Assembly: GCA_023846275.1 (NCBI GenBank)
Contig: CM043875.1
Coordinates: 4,585,569-4,649,568 of the forward strand
Reading direction: 5' to 3'
Origin: Vanilla planifolia
Taxonomy: Eukaryota; Streptophyta; Magnoliopsida; Asparagales; Orchidaceae
Length of the DNA: 64,000 nucleotides
Shown here piece after piece: positions 12,024-25,499 of this stretch. Under the pieces are notes generated by a model, which saw only the letters and a list, made by a program, of their open reading frames with translations, did no database searches and was not told where the DNA came from. Made by a program: the position numbers and the translations under genes. Position 1 is the stretch's first letter, and every line of letters begins with the position of its first letter.

Positions 12024-12240
12024 CGCCCTATATCGCAATGGATTTCCTCGTTTCGCCCCTTCCACTCTCCTCCGCCGTTTGTTCTCAATCTTGCAGCATG
12101 TGCACCGAACCTTGCGGGAACCGAAAGGCGAGTGGGCCGTTTATAAACGGGGCCGTTGCCGATTTTCGGGTTGACGGCGGTTAGAGTTAACGCTTAGGCA
12201 TTATAAAAGTTTACGAATCGTAAAGACGCCTACGTGGCAA
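12024..12240 (-). promoter_or_regulatory. Probable promoter of the Cys/His-motif gene
   Basis: Reading toward the gene on the minus strand, GTTTATAAAC around 12139-12148 is a plausible TATA box about 120 bp before the ATG, next to a GGCCCA word. A second TTTTATAAT lies near 12200-12210. An ABRE-like ACGTGGC core occurs at 12232-12238. Factor binding is inferred from motif matches only. Confidence 0.4.
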
Positions 12241-13789
12241 TAAATGTGCCGGAGTCATTGCCACGATGTTGTAGGCTTTATAGCCGTCCTTTCTGAATTT
12301 GGACGTCAGAGATTTCGCTGGATGGGTTACTTGCTGGGCACGCACGGATGTTTCATGTTCGTGCTGTAGTTTGGGTGTGAATTGCGCAACAGGGGTAGTT
12401 TGGGTCAAATCAGTTTTAAAAATTGATCGGTGGGGTTCGTGAATTCATAGCACACGGAAACCGATCTTTCTAGCTTCACGCTAATAGTGTATGCGGTGGA
12501 CCAAGCCCAATGTCCAATTGACGTGACGCGCCTGGGAGTCGATGGTAATTTCCTAATTTTACTTAGTTTTCATTTTCCTTCTCCATTAACTTTAACGGTG
12601 CTGGTGCCGGCGTCTCAGTTGGTTAACTGTTCATATGTGTGAACATTTTATATTCGTCAGATGCAGATTTGCTAATATAGTTATTAATTTGATCTATTCA
12701 TGAGAGCGAAGTACATGGCAAAAATCTCAACACAGACAATGATAGGAGGGATGCAATAGTCAAATCTAGATATAACTTATTAATTTTATCATTTTTTAAA
12801 ATTTAATAAACTTTAATTGAATATATACTCATAATATTTTTCCAGTAGTAAACTTCATTCAAAACGTTTTCTAAGCACAAAATATCTTATTGAATTTTGT
12901 GGACAGTGCCAATGCTATCTTGATGCATCATGTTAAATCATTCTACAATATTTTTTTTAATTATTTATATTTGTTAGTTTAAGTTTTGTTTTTTTTTTAA
13001 TTTGATAATTTTCACATGAGTATGTTACATGTTTTTTGTTTTGATTTAACCTATGACATATCTAGTGGGTCTATTAATGTATTGGATTTAATTAAACTTT
13101 TTAAAGAGTTTTAATTTGTTTTAATTGCATTAGGTGGTCATAAAACCACATAGGATGTGCTAGCTGTTTATTGTTGCATTTAATATTCATCGTCATATCA
13201 GCCAATCAAACTAAGTCTAAACATCTCGTGTGGTCTTTGAATCATGTGATGAGGTCAGTTAGAACTTCTTGGGGTGATCAAAACTAGTACATTAGGAGAT
13301 CAATGTAAACTATTATGAATTGATTGTCGATCACATGTGACAATAAACTTATATGTATAGTAAATCAATACTCTTGGTGAAAATAATATTACATTTAGAC
13401 TTAATAAAATTTCATAGACTCACATCAACATAAATTAATATTCATTTTTCAACCTTATACCAATATTATTTAGATATTTTTAATTTTTTTAAAGTTTTTA
13501 GATTTATTTTAATTATTTTATTAAAATATATTTTAAATAAATTTGCATAATCTTGACTATTTAAAATTCTAATCTAAAGATAATATTGATACAAACTTTC
13601 TTAACAATATCTTCAACTTTATTGGTCACTCGTCATATTAATTAGATTTCAGAGCTCTTGTTTGAGTGTATTCACATCTTACCATGTTTAAAATCTCATG
13701 GATGACTTTCAAGATTGCTTGATGCCATCCAAGGATGGAATTATATGGTTTGTGGTTTGTCTACTAGTGATCAAAGGATTAAAGCCAAT
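12241..13789. other. Intergenic DNA, no gene seen
   Basis: Mixed composition near the gene grades into AT-rich DNA. No open frame with a recognisable product and no RNA gene is evident. Confidence 0.35.
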
Positions 13790-15130
13790 TTTGTTAGTCA
13801 TAGATGACAACATATATAAGTTTTTATTATACTATTAGTTTAAATGTGACTTGCTTAATGATAATAAAATAATATTATTATTTATAAATATATTTTTAAG
13901 TATTTTAGATCATGTATTTCAAGGTTATTAGAAAAATAATTTGGAAAGCATTAGTATTTAACATAAAGTAATTATTGGTAAAGTGTTTGGTGAGAACATA
14001 TATCACATTGAATATGAAGCTTGTGTAACATGGTAAAGCAATTGAGGAGTTTTTTTTACTTGTTTTTAAATTATAAAATTTATGACATCATAAGGTATTA
14101 TGACAAATAAGTGAGGCTTTGAGTATGTGAGAATTCTAAATAAAAGATTTTTAAAATAACTTTTCGTACATCTCATCATATTTAGGATAAGCTAAGGCAT
14201 TTATCCACATAATGTTTTCATACTCAAAGAATTTTCTTATTAAAGCTTAAAAAATTATAATTACATTCACGAATCATGCTCATCATGAAATGAATGCATA
14301 ACTTTAAAGAGATCTAAAAATGAATATAATATATTGTACATCTATTTTTTGGCTAGTCATAATATGTTAAATTTCTTTTAATTTTGTTAAACTAATACTT
14401 GTAATTATTCTGATAGCTATTGTAAATCTTTCTTTTAATAAGGATTCCATAAGGGGATGGTAAAGATTGTATAGTACGATGAGCAAAGAAATCTGGCTGA
14501 AGATTCGACTATGAATATCGTTAGATATAAATATTGAATGATTGTACAACATGATCGAGCAAAATGAGCATTCGAGGTATAAGTGCGTACAAGTAGACTT
14601 TTGGATATACAAGTATGACTTAGTGACCATATAAGTATAATGATGTCATGAAAGTTAATGACCAGACGTGTTTGATATTGTGAAGTTTTAGTATCATATA
14701 AGTACAGTATTAGCATATCAAACAACACAATCAAATAAGAGAGAGAATATAATCAAGCACAAAACTTATTAAATGATTATATAAGTACAATTACATCATC
14801 GTATAAGAATGTTAATATAAAAAATAGAGAATCGATCAAAGTAATAAAATGATTGTACTATTATGAAGTCACTGATAATATTTGTACGATAATAAGAGAA
14901 GAAAAATATCTAAGTCTGATGAACTTGGAAAAACTAATAGATCATATAATATGATTGGCAAAATCATATGAGCACGATCAAGATGTAGAAAGTATTAGAT
15001 ACAAAAATCATCTGGTTATGAAAGGTGATTAAGATGTGTAGTGTATCGTACAATTATGATAAGAGGAACTGTTAGTTGATAAAAGTGGATTTGACTCATT
15101 ATATAGTACGATATTTGTATAATACAAATA
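13790..15130 (+). repeat. LTR remnant related to the copia-like element at 25.5 kb
   Basis: Words and their order match 25.5-26.2 kb. Examples are a motif like ATCATGTATTTCAA (13911) versus ATCATGTATCTCAA (25573), followed by a GTTTGGTGAGAACATAT-like string, then AT-rich blocks with repeated GTACAAT/ATCATAT words. The match is diverged and ungapped only in short pieces, so boundaries are approximate and no target duplication was identified. Confidence 0.35.
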
Positions 15131-17300
15131 TGATGCAAAGATGCAAAATAAATTGAGACTTGCTATTGAGTTGTTCTCGATTCCAACCATTGGAATTTAG
15201 GTGTCTTGGATCTAGGGGTTAGAAAACATGTTTAGAGGTAGTTGCACATGGATTAAAAGTATTTGAACCTTTATATTATCATAATTTAATTATAGTCATG
15301 AAACCTAAAAGTGGAATTAAGGTTTGTAGTCGTATTATATATTATGATTTGTTAACAAACATAGAGAACTTAGCCATCTAACCATGGCTTAGACATGGAG
15401 AAGAAATATTGTGAGTAAGAAAAGAAAGGAGGATCTTTAGATTAGGAGAAAGAAACTTACTCTTAGGGAAGTCCTCTTCTTGGATCACAAGATAGGATGA
15501 ACATCAAGATTATATGATTGAGCTTAGCTAATTAGGAGTAATTAATCAACTACCTTGCTAAGTAATTTCTTGTGGTAGATGTGGATTTATATTATGTTTT
15601 GAATGATTTAACACTTCCATGAATCCCAATGATAAATCATCAAAATGTTTCTTGATCAAGAATTTTTGGTATTTGTCAAGAGCATGTTTTAATTATCTCT
15701 TAATCAATCTCTTTATGGATGTTTATTAGAAGCAATGTATTTTTAGTTTCTCAAGAGTTTGTTGTTAAGTATTTGCTTTTAGATGCTTGCTCATGTTGAG
15801 ACTCCTTGCTGATATATACAATATATGAAAAATTATACATTTTGAGATGATTTAAATTAGTATAATCATTTTACCTAAGATTGTCATGCTTTTAATTTAG
15901 TATATGTTGTTAATGACTTTTGATTTTGGTGAAGTGATAAGACAAACTCATGAGTTGACAATAGCTTGAAACATGTTCTAATTATTCTCCAAGGTTTACA
16001 AGAATGTCATGTCATATGAAAATTATTTCTTGATAAATCCCTGAGTATTGTTTTAAAGATTTGTATGTTTATAAAGGCCTTATTAATGTGGACATTATAA
16101 GATTTAACTTGAACTATGATTTGATAAGAATCCTTGAGTTTACAAAGGAGATCAATTCTTACACAATTAAACTTAGCTAGTACTTTAGACACTAGAATAG
16201 AAACCTAGACTTAGCCAAAGCACTATGTATTCTTCCAACCAAGTATTTTCATGCCTCAATTTTGTTTAGGAAGCTAGTTGCACGGCTTGGTTAAGTCATG
16301 ACAAGGTAGTTTGACCCATGGAATGACCTAGATAGCTTCTAAGATTAAGAGAAGTCCTTGATTTCTTATGAAGGAATCTAGTAAGCTTGGATGAATGCCT
16401 TAGAAAATGATCAAATTGTTTAATAATTTGTTTAGACTTACAAGAATTAGGTGGGGTTTGACTATGTAAGGGGGTTAATGTAGAATTAATGAGTGTATGA
16501 TTTGAGATAAATCCTTAGACATATATTTTATATCTTATTGAAGAGTTTTAAGAGATCAATTAGAAGTGATATAGGTTTTGAATAACCAATGGTTAAAGCT
16601 TAGTATATAACTAAACTAGGGTAGATTAAGTAATGTAGGCTATAGATAGACTTAAGTCTAGTTATGCTTAAGTGAAGATCCTAAATATGAACCTAGGATT
16701 GGATTATGGATATTAGTATCTGGTCAGTCATGTGCATGCTTTGAAGAAGACCTTGGGATAGAGAAGTTTTTAAGTAAAGCCTTGGATGAGGAAAAGATGG
16801 TTCATTTTATGCCTTAAAGATAAATACTAGGCTTGACCAAATAAAAAGTTGCTTATTTATGATGGATAATCCCTAGATACAACTTGTTTTGTTTAGGTAA
16901 GATATTGAATTATATTATAATCTTTTAGTTTATGGGTTAGCACTCTAGATAGTGATCTATGGAGTTAAGTAAGTGGCTTAAGAAAAACTTTAGATGGGCA
17001 TAGTTAGTCAAACTTAGCCAAATGGTAAATAAGTCATTGATGGGACTAGTGTAAATTCAAATTAGTGAGTTGTCTATTTTTGAAGGATTCTTAAGGGTAA
17101 AGTTAAGATATGACTGAGGTAAGAGCCCAAAAATAGCTAGTTAGGCAAAATTATTTTATATAAGACTCCAGATAAGGCTAAGGGTAAAGATCTTAGATGA
17201 GATTCCAAGTTCTTTTAAACGAGACAAAGATCTTAGGTGAGAGACCTTTCATTGGTAGAGCTCAAACCCTTATAAAAAAATAAGGTTTAAATATGAGAAA
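15131..17300. repeat. Degenerate internally repetitive region
   Basis: Short phrases such as CCTTAGA, CTTAGCCAA, AAGCCTTGGATGAG and AGATCTTAGGTGAGA recur at irregular spacing across about 2 kb, like eroded tandem units of an LTR or minisatellite. No unit length is constant enough to state. No coding frame is present. Confidence 0.3.
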
Positions 17301-19330
17301 CCTTTCACTGAGAGAGTCGATAACCAAACAAATTCTCACTTCTGTTAATACCTATAAGTCATTACCCACATTTTCACTCTCTTGATCTAATTACCAAAAT
17401 ATCACACTTCTTAACAAGGCTCCAAATCCAAATCTATCATATTGTTACCCTTTTTGGCCAAGCTTCTCTACTAACCCAAACTATCACCTTGTCGCCCTTT
17501 TTCTCTCTTTGATGCTCAACAAGTTAATGCTAGCAAAATTACAAGATATCATCACCAAAAAGTTATTCTTTCAACAACTTTCATTTTCTAGATAGTAATC
17601 TAACGTGAGAGTTATTTTTTCTTCTATTAAAATAACCCACACAAAGTTTGCCTCAAATTTTTTTATATGAGTAAAATTAGATATGACAAAAACTATTTTA
17701 CAATACACTATGCTTAATACTTAATATGTTGTCACCCACTTCACTTAACCTATGCTACAATCTTATGTGTCAATCTTTGAACAATTCTAAAATATCACAC
17801 ATGTTACTTAATCATAATTAGTGCATAATATTTTTTCATATTTTCTAATAATTTACTAAACATCTTTAGTATTGTAGGCTCTAAATTAGATCTTAATAGA
17901 AGTCTAAATTTGTCTTGTATCAAACACACTCTACAACCACCATTTAATCTGACTCTTCTAAGAGCATATCATTTAGTACTATCAATTAAACCACTGTACA
18001 ATGATATTTTGGGATCTTATAATGACATTCATTCTTGAACCTCTTTATATTTTATTGTATATTACATAGAGTCTGATCTTATGGTACGATTCTCTCAAGA
18101 TGGGAATGAACTCACTTTAATTCACTTAGTTCCACTCCAATTCAACTCCAAACTAATTCTAACTCTTTTTAAAAATAAAATAACTAAAACTTAATCCAAA
18201 TCTCTAATGAAAACCAAAGAATCAATGAAAAGAATCCAAAATTCTTCTTATAATTCTCAATTAGCTGCGCTTTCTTATGTTCTACCTTACTCTCTATTAT
18301 TATAATAGCTATTAAGTCCCTTTGGATTGTAATGATAGCTACACAACTCCTTTCAAATTCCAATGCACAATTCTAGAGCTTTCTCCTATCTTAATTCCCT
18401 ATTTTTCCTCTTCTACGTATGAGCTCCTCCCTTTTTTTCTTCTTCCATCTTCTCTCTTTACATCTTTTGTTTCTTTCTTCCTTTCTCAAGAAGATTGTCT
18501 CACCCATAGCCAAGTTTTCCCTTATAAATTTATCTTAACTAAGGTGGTAAGTTTAGAATGATAAATTATAATTTTATTTTTAATGATTTAAAACAATAAA
18601 TTTATGTTCTTTTTCATAAAGAAAGTTATAACTAATTATTTAGACTTTTAAAAAACTTATTGTCATTGGATTTTTTATGAGGAGTTATTGCCAATAGCTT
18701 GCTAAAATATATTTTATAACTTTGATTGAAAGCATAGCACATTACTTAAGATAAAACCAATATAATAATTTTTTAATCATAAATAATGATATTTTAAAAA
18801 TTTAGATTTATTTCATTCAAGTACTTCTAATTAAATTTTATGGCTTAAAATTAAGGTTTATAATGTATTGTACAAAGCTAAATTTTTTGATATTATATTT
18901 TTCAAACTTTAGTCATATGACCCAATAACCATTATATTAACTTGTCTTAATATTTCTAATTTTTTTAGTTCACATAACTACTAGTCATTACATATCTTTT
19001 TTTTGTTTTGTTAATTATAACTTTTTTATATCATTTATTCTTCAAACTTTTTTCTTTATGTCACAATAAGACGAGAATATGATATCATTAATGAAGTAAA
19101 AATAAATGATCAAGATATACCATTATTCAATAGAATATGATAAAAACAAGTTTTGCATATACAAATAAATTATTTTTAACTTTTCGATAATAGTTCAAAT
19201 TAAAAGTTTTTAAACATAACTTTTGAAATATTTTTTAAATGAACTGTTAAAAGGATTTTTGGCTTGCTAAAACATTAATAAAAAATTGTTAAAATTTGTG
19301 ATTTTTGGCTTTTACTTAAACCCCTTCTAT
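17301..19330. other. AT-rich intergenic DNA, no gene seen
   Basis: A pyrimidine-rich strand bias is visible around 18350-18500. No protein motif, RNA gene or repeat end was recognised. Confidence 0.35.
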
Positions 19331-19474
19331 AGAACAAAACAAAAACAAAAGTCATGATCGACCCCATTGAGGTGTACCATTGGCATTTGGCCGCTCTACC
19401 AAACGCTTAAGACTGTTTAATATAGTGACCCTGCCGGTAAATGTCCGCTCAGATCAGCTCTTAAAACTACAACT

Positions 19475-19507
<33 letters not shown>
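19331..19507 (+). repeat. Possible retroposon (SINE-like) ending in a 31-nt poly(A)
   Basis: A short, relatively GC-rich segment stands out from AT-rich flanks and runs into an uninterrupted poly(A) tract at 19477-19507. The minus strand contains GTTTGGTAGAGCGG and, about 30 nt further on, GGGTCGATCAT, faintly like tRNA box A and box B. The poly(A) is on the other strand, so the two clues do not fit one simple SINE model. The call is tentative. Confidence 0.25.
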
Positions 19508-19509
<2 letters not shown>

Positions 19510-22380
19510 AATTTTGTATTTTTTTTTAATGATATATATTTAATTTGATTAAATAGTATTATAAAATTAAGCACCTGAGCTGGTCAGGAACCTATGGTAA
19601 AAGTCATAAATCTGACTTTCTAGATTCAACTCGGTTCAATAGGGCTCCACACGGATAGACTTCTGTATTTTTTGTAAAGTCCATTCGTACTACACGTTTT
19701 TTATCTGAAAAAAATGTGTATAAATATTTTAAGCTTTAAGCACTTATAGAACAATTAGTAAATTAAATACAAAAAAAATTATATTTTCTATAAACTAAAA
19801 AGAAAAAAAACAAATTAAAAAAATCAAAATTTGTTTGAGATTTATTTGAAATTTTGTTCAAATTAAAATGAATTTGAACCAATTTGAGTAGAATGGCAAC
19901 TCATATCAACTTGAACCTTTCTTTAAGTTTGAGTAATTTGTATAATTTACTGATGATGTTAACAAATTTTTACTATAAATTCTTAACATAATTTCAATTA
20001 CAAACTGTTGATTAGATCATTAACATGTAATACTCAACAATAAAAAATTTCAACAGATCAGATCTTGCCTAATGATCTCGATCAAAATATGGTTTCAAGA
20101 TTGCTCACATGACCACTAAAGTTGTCATTGTGAAACAATAGTTTAAATTAAATTGGGAAAAGATAAAGTTACCATCAAGAGAATATGAATTATATAATCA
20201 ATCTCATCCCTTTTTGCATTTTAATATTTTTGTATAATCTTAATTTTTTTAGTAATTATTAATTCCTATTTAGGACAGATGCTCATTTCCTCATGCAACA
20301 TATGCTGAAAGTCCTGCGGTTAGATGCAAAATAATGCAAAGATATTAAAAGCTATGTTTGGGCACTTCTTTTTGTTACTTCTTTATTAGGTTTAACACGA
20401 GCTTTCTTGTGAGTAATACAGTTGCTGATGATTTCTTGCTGGATTCAAACTGGGGTTAGGTGAGTCGAATTAAAGGGAATTAATTAGTCGATAAATCCAA
20501 TTCGGAACGATTAATTGTCTCGTTTGCATATTTTGCAAAGAGAAGGGAGGTGAATGTGACTTTGTTTAACACATAAGATGGGTTTTATTAAGGAATAAAG
20601 TTTGCTCAACTAACAAACTAGAGAGGGGATTAATTAGCTGCAGCTTTCTTAGTTTGTATGAACCTCTTAATTATTTTGTCAACAATTGCAGGTGATTATT
20701 TGTTAAATGTTATTCAAAAATTTCAAGTATTTTTTAATTATTGTTTTAAATTATTTTAAAAATTATAATTTTGAATGTTTAATTACATGTTTAATAGAGC
20801 TATTGATCTAAAATCTACATGCATAAGACTTCAAATAGATCTTTGATTGAGAGGCATTAATAGATATATTGGAGTTGGGCAAAGAGAGATCACAAAAAAG
20901 ATAAGTTATATGTTCGAATAACTTTATCTGAAAATGTAATTTTTAATCATTATAATTATAATCATATAATATTTCCAACTATTTGATGAAAAACTTATTG
21001 CTTATTAGAATCAATATTGTCAAGAACACGTGACATTTTTGAGATCGTCAATAGTTTTTATGACCTCCTTGCTCTTCTATGATAAGTTTCAAACCATTTG
21101 TTCATGACTTCCAAGACCATTTTTTGTGTTTGTTCTTGAGATCTTTTCCAAACAAGCCTCTCAAAAAGTTAATATCATGTTGAATTAGTCAAGTCTTCAT
21201 GAAGCTTCAAAGTTTAAGCAATTGTAGCTTTTTCCCCCTTATCTAAGTTAGTCAACTATAAATACCCACAAGTGGCCTATATAAAACTTTATGATACTTT
21301 TGATCGATTTAACATCTAAACTCCTAGATCTTAATTGCAAGATATTTTTCTAAAATAAACAATATGGTACCAATTACAATATACTTGTATCTTTTCATTG
21401 CTTTTATTCATGTCTTTTACATTTTTATCATTCTTTTATTAAGGTTCTTATTTTCTTCGATAATACTATGCTATAGTTTCTATTTTATTATATTTTTTTA
21501 ATTCTTTTCTTTTGGCATCACACAACGATGTAGACATTTGCTCGTAAGTCTATCAAATTATGTTGTACTTTTACATCAAAGTCTTACATAATGTGTTGGA
21601 GTTTGATGTAATTCATAATCTGGTATGTTACTAGCACCACTAAATAAAAGATCTCTAATTCTAAAAATGATCATAATTCAATGTTTAAAAACTTATATTT
21701 ATACATTTATTAAATTATATTATCAAATTTTTATAATACAAATAAAGTATTGAAGAAATAAAAATGTAAAATATCTATTTGGCCTCAAATGTATTTTAAG
21801 AAAAAAAAAAGGTGGCAATCCATGCCATAATTTTGTTTACAAAATTATATTTGGACAACTAATAGCAAATCTCAATAACAAGCTTAAAAAAAAATAAAAA
21901 TGTTTTCATTTAATGCTATAATAATGAGTATATTTTATCTTATCTTATTTATTAAAAAACGATTCAAATATAATATTTTAATCACATAGTGTTAAATTTT
22001 TTTATATTCCATCTGCATATTCTCACGTTACTAACTCTCCTATGTTCTTAACATGCTTTGTTTTTATAGATATAATCAAGATAAATGAACCCTTAACGAT
22101 GAAGTATGTTAAGAACCTTAACAAAGTCTTTGTGCTCAATCTTAATATTTTTTTAACAAAATGTTTATTATTTTTAAAACTATTGTTAAAACACATCTTT
22201 TAAAGCTATACATCACTCTAAATATCCTTTTTTATTTTTCAAAAATTCTTTTTAGCTAAAATAAATACTAGAAAAATTATAAATAATCGTGTTTAATCCT
22301 CCTTCATATATAACTGTGATATTTAGTTTTTAATTGAATTCTTCAAATAAACGAAGCAGGGATTTTACATAAGAAAGCTT
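19508..22380. other. AT-rich intergenic DNA, no gene seen
   Basis: Only short frames with many stops are present. Parts look like LTR debris (for example a TATATAAAAC word near 21280), but no pair of repeats could be delimited. Confidence 0.35.
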
Positions 22381-22595
22381 CAATTAATCATAATTAATCA
22401 ATTAGGGGAAAGCGGCAATAAATAATGGACATGGGCGGCCAATGCCTCGAGGTTTCCTTCCAATTGGCAGATAAGAGCGGTCAAGCTCATCTTCCTTCGT
22501 CTCTCGGTTTATCTCTCTTGCTCTTTGTTTCTCTCTCTTGCGGGCAGTGAAAGACGTCTGATAATTGGCTTGCAGTCTCCGATTAGAGAACGGGA
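22381..22595 (+). promoter_or_regulatory. 5' flank and 5' UTR of the PLATZ gene
   Basis: Composition becomes GC-richer just before the gene. A CT-rich stretch (about 22488-22540, repeated CTCTCTTG words) resembles the pyrimidine patch of plant core promoters and probably marks the transcription start region. The ATG follows at 22596. Confidence 0.4.
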
Positions 22596-23587
22596 ATGAG
22601 TGATTCGACTATGGTTAGTCTGGGTTCGGTGGATTTTGAGTTTATTTGCATCTTTTACTTGTCCATGATTGATTTGGGTGCGGATGCTCGATGATAGGGC
22701 GGAGAAGGAGAAGGCAACAACCGGTGGCCGTCATGGCTTAAGCCTCTGCTCTCCACGAGGTTCTTTGTCCACTGCAAACTCCACGCCGATGCTCACAAGA
22801 GCGAATGCAACATGTTCTGTCTCGACTGCAAAAATGGCGCCCTCTGCGCGCCTTGCCTCGCCCACCACCGCGACCACCGCATCATTCAGGTGCGCCCCGA
22901 TCCCTTCACCCTTCTTTTTCTCACAATCAAACGGATTCTAATTCTTGGAGTCCAAAATGGAATCTTTCTCGCCTAATAACGATCCAGATGATCTGTTTTC
23001 CGGCAATGGCGAGCGATCTTGACTGAAACCCGTTCCTTTCTCTAATGGCAGATAAGGAGGTCTTCGTACCACGACGTCATTAGAGTTTCCGAGATTCAGA
23101 AGATACTCGACATCAGCGAAGTGCAGACTTATGTCATCAACAGCGCCCGGGTCGTCTTCCTCAACGAGCGGCCTCAGCAGAAGCCGGGAAAGGGGATCAC
23201 CAATTACCTCTGCGAGATCTGCAGCCGGAGCCTTCTCGACTCCTTCCGCTTCTGCTCCCTCGGTTGCAAGGTCTCGCCTCGCCTTTCACCCTCCCCTCAT
23301 CTCACCGAACAACGACCACTTTCTCACCACGATTCTCTGCATTGCAGATCGTCGGCGTTTCAAATGACGCCGAGATGACGAACGGGAAGACAAAGAAGAT
23401 GAGTAACAGAGTATTTGCGGCTCCCGAGGTAGGGGAGTCCTATTCAAGCACGAGCGAGAAGAGTACCGTGGTTCCGAGTTTCACCCCGTCGACCCCACCG
23501 CCGACCGCCGTCAGTTACCGGACGGCGAAGAGGAGAAAGGGTATTCCGCATAGAGCTCCCTTCGGCAGTCTGATGCTAGAATTTTAA
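22596..23587 (+). CDS. PLATZ-family zinc-binding transcription factor, 4 exons
   Basis: Plant AT-rich-sequence and zinc-binding protein, a nuclear DNA-binding regulator family (some members act with RNA polymerase III). Exons: 22596-22613, 22698-22889, 23052-23270, 23348-23587, all phase 0 with GT-AG introns of 84, 162 and 77 nt; 222 aa, close to the usual family length. Zinc motif 1 is C32-H35-C47-C50-C56-C59-H63-H66 (C-x2-H-x11-C-x2-C-x5-C-x2-C-x3-H-x2-H). Motif 2 is C124-C127-C138-C142 (C-x2-C-x10-C-x3-C). Between them lie [15 protein letters not shown] and [13 protein letters not shown], both diagnostic. The C-terminus keeps the basic [13 protein letters not shown] signature. The first exon of 18 nt (MSDSTM) is the least certain part; a stop codon immediately precedes exon 2 in its frame, so an upstream exon is required. 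All ligands are present, so the gene looks functional. Confidence 0.92.
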
Positions 23588-24690
23588 TTTTCGCGGTTAA
23601 TGAATCAAAAGGCACCTCTTCCTTTCTTGTATATACTACATACTTCAAAGATTGAACTAATAATGTAATAAATGTTTGCTTAAGATGACCACTCCGACGA
23701 CGACTCGGGAAGAAGGAAAGATTTTTTTTTTTTGTTAAATAGAAAATTTTTTAATTATTGGTGAGAGATATATACGTAAGCGATGATGTCATGAAGTCGA
23801 TGAACCTTATCGATAGAAAAAATAAAGCAAAACTATATATGTTTCTAGATATATTTTAAACAATGCACGTCTTCTTTAGTCGTTCCACATTGGTGTGGGT
23901 CCCACGCGGGGATAGTGGCGCAAGCAATTGTTGCGGTCAATTTCGGTTTCCGGCGGATGACTTGGACCGGGTCCGCTGCTTTGGTTGCTCCGTCACATTC
24001 CAACCCTTGGAGAGAGTTAGGTAAACGTTTAACTCCAAATAATACGAGAGGCCGGTCTAATCATGTTTTCGGTTCGATAATTTATCGGTTTGTGATACTG
24101 GAATGGAGGAAGAGTTGGCGATGTAGCTTCGGTTTTCCACTTGGTGGTTCAGCTCATGGCATCTCCACCTTGGAGAAAACCAATAATCCAACCAAAGTGC
24201 TTATATTAGTACTAAAGCTATCAACTTTGCAGCGTCTTTGTACTCTATTTTATTAATAATACCTGTTAGAAGTCAAGAATTTTGAATGATTTTGAAAAGT
24301 AGGTTTGCACAGTTGTGAGAAATTGCTATTAAAAGGCTAAGTATGTTGGGAATTTGTTTATTGAAAAATATTTCTTTGACCAAGTATTATATAATGATCT
24401 AATTGTTTTTTCAAATTTTAAAAATTTGAATAGAAATAATAGAATTTCATAATAGATTAGAAAAAGATAAATTTGTCTTTTATTTTCCAAGTTATTTGAA
24501 GTAAAGATAACATGTTTTTTGGGTCTTAAAATCATCAATTTTTTTTTTTATAATAGGTTACCAGCATAGAATGAAGTTGAACAAAAAAGATCTTGAAACG
24601 GAAGAATTCAATATAACGAGTTGACGGGTTTGATTTCATGTTATCAAGCATTGTTTTGATTTTATCTTTTAGGCACATCACAAGTTAAGG
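23588..24690. other. 3' flank of the PLATZ gene, no further gene seen
   Basis: The 3' UTR is followed by a moderately GC-rich patch (about 23880-24150), where a 113-codon open frame at 23915-24256 shows no motif and no splice partner. I do not call it a gene. Confidence 0.35.
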
Positions 24691-24699
24691 AAATGCACA

Positions 24700-25490
24700 A
24701 TTAAACACATTTCTTCCTCTTTTTTAAAATTATAATTTTTTGTTAAAACCAAAACCACAAAATACCTTTTTGAAAATCTAAATAAGAAGTCAGATAAAAA
24801 TACTATTTTCTTTCAAAAAGTAAAATCAACACAATAAAATTTCATAGCAAAAAATTAAAATTGCAATATTGTTCAAATCATAAAATAGTTGATGCAATAG
24901 ATTTTAATAGAATTCATATGCTCAAACAAAAGTATTATCTTAGAGAAGTGAATAGGCTGATTCCTCTCTCATATCTCTCCTATATCTTATGTTGTGAATT
25001 TTAATTTTCTAAAATTGTTAAGTCATTGAATAGGATAAACCAACTAAAACTAACTTAGTGAATAAAAACTATATAACATCAATTAAAGCAATATATATGT
25101 TGGGTTATTATATATGTTGGTTGAAATCATATCATATCATGTATAAATCAACAGGAAACTAAAAAATAAGCATGCTAATGAAAGTTCTATTCTTATTAAA
25201 CAACTTCTTTTTGTTTGAAAACAAAATCTTTTGAATTTCTTTTAACTCCATTTCATTTTTTGGTTTATTCATCTTCTTATTTTCCTTTAAATTTATTTTC
25301 AAACCAAGAGTTGAATATATTTTAAAAACATTTAAATTCTATATCTAGATCTTTCTTGGAAGCAAAATTTACCAATCACTAATTTCTTAGGCTCTATTAT
25401 GAACCTTTCATTGAAATGAGATTTGCTTAGTTAATAATCATGATTTTTATTCTTTTTCAAATCATAGTATTGATTTTAATATTTGATGAA
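24700..25490 (-). repeat. LTR fragment of dispersed family C
   Basis: It aligns in word order with 43.42-44.24 kb, for example AAATCATATCATATCATGTATAA here versus AAATCATATCATATGATGTATAA there, and a shared GGAATGAGATT-like phrase further on. Orientation is taken from the better-preserved copy ending near 51797, which begins TGTATAACATCTC on the minus strand. Boundaries are approximate. Confidence 0.4.
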
Positions 25491-25499
25491 CTCTTAGTT

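Noticed and set aside
23915..24256. 113-codon frame after the PLATZ gene
   Set aside because: No motif, no splice partner, and composition is only mildly gene-like.
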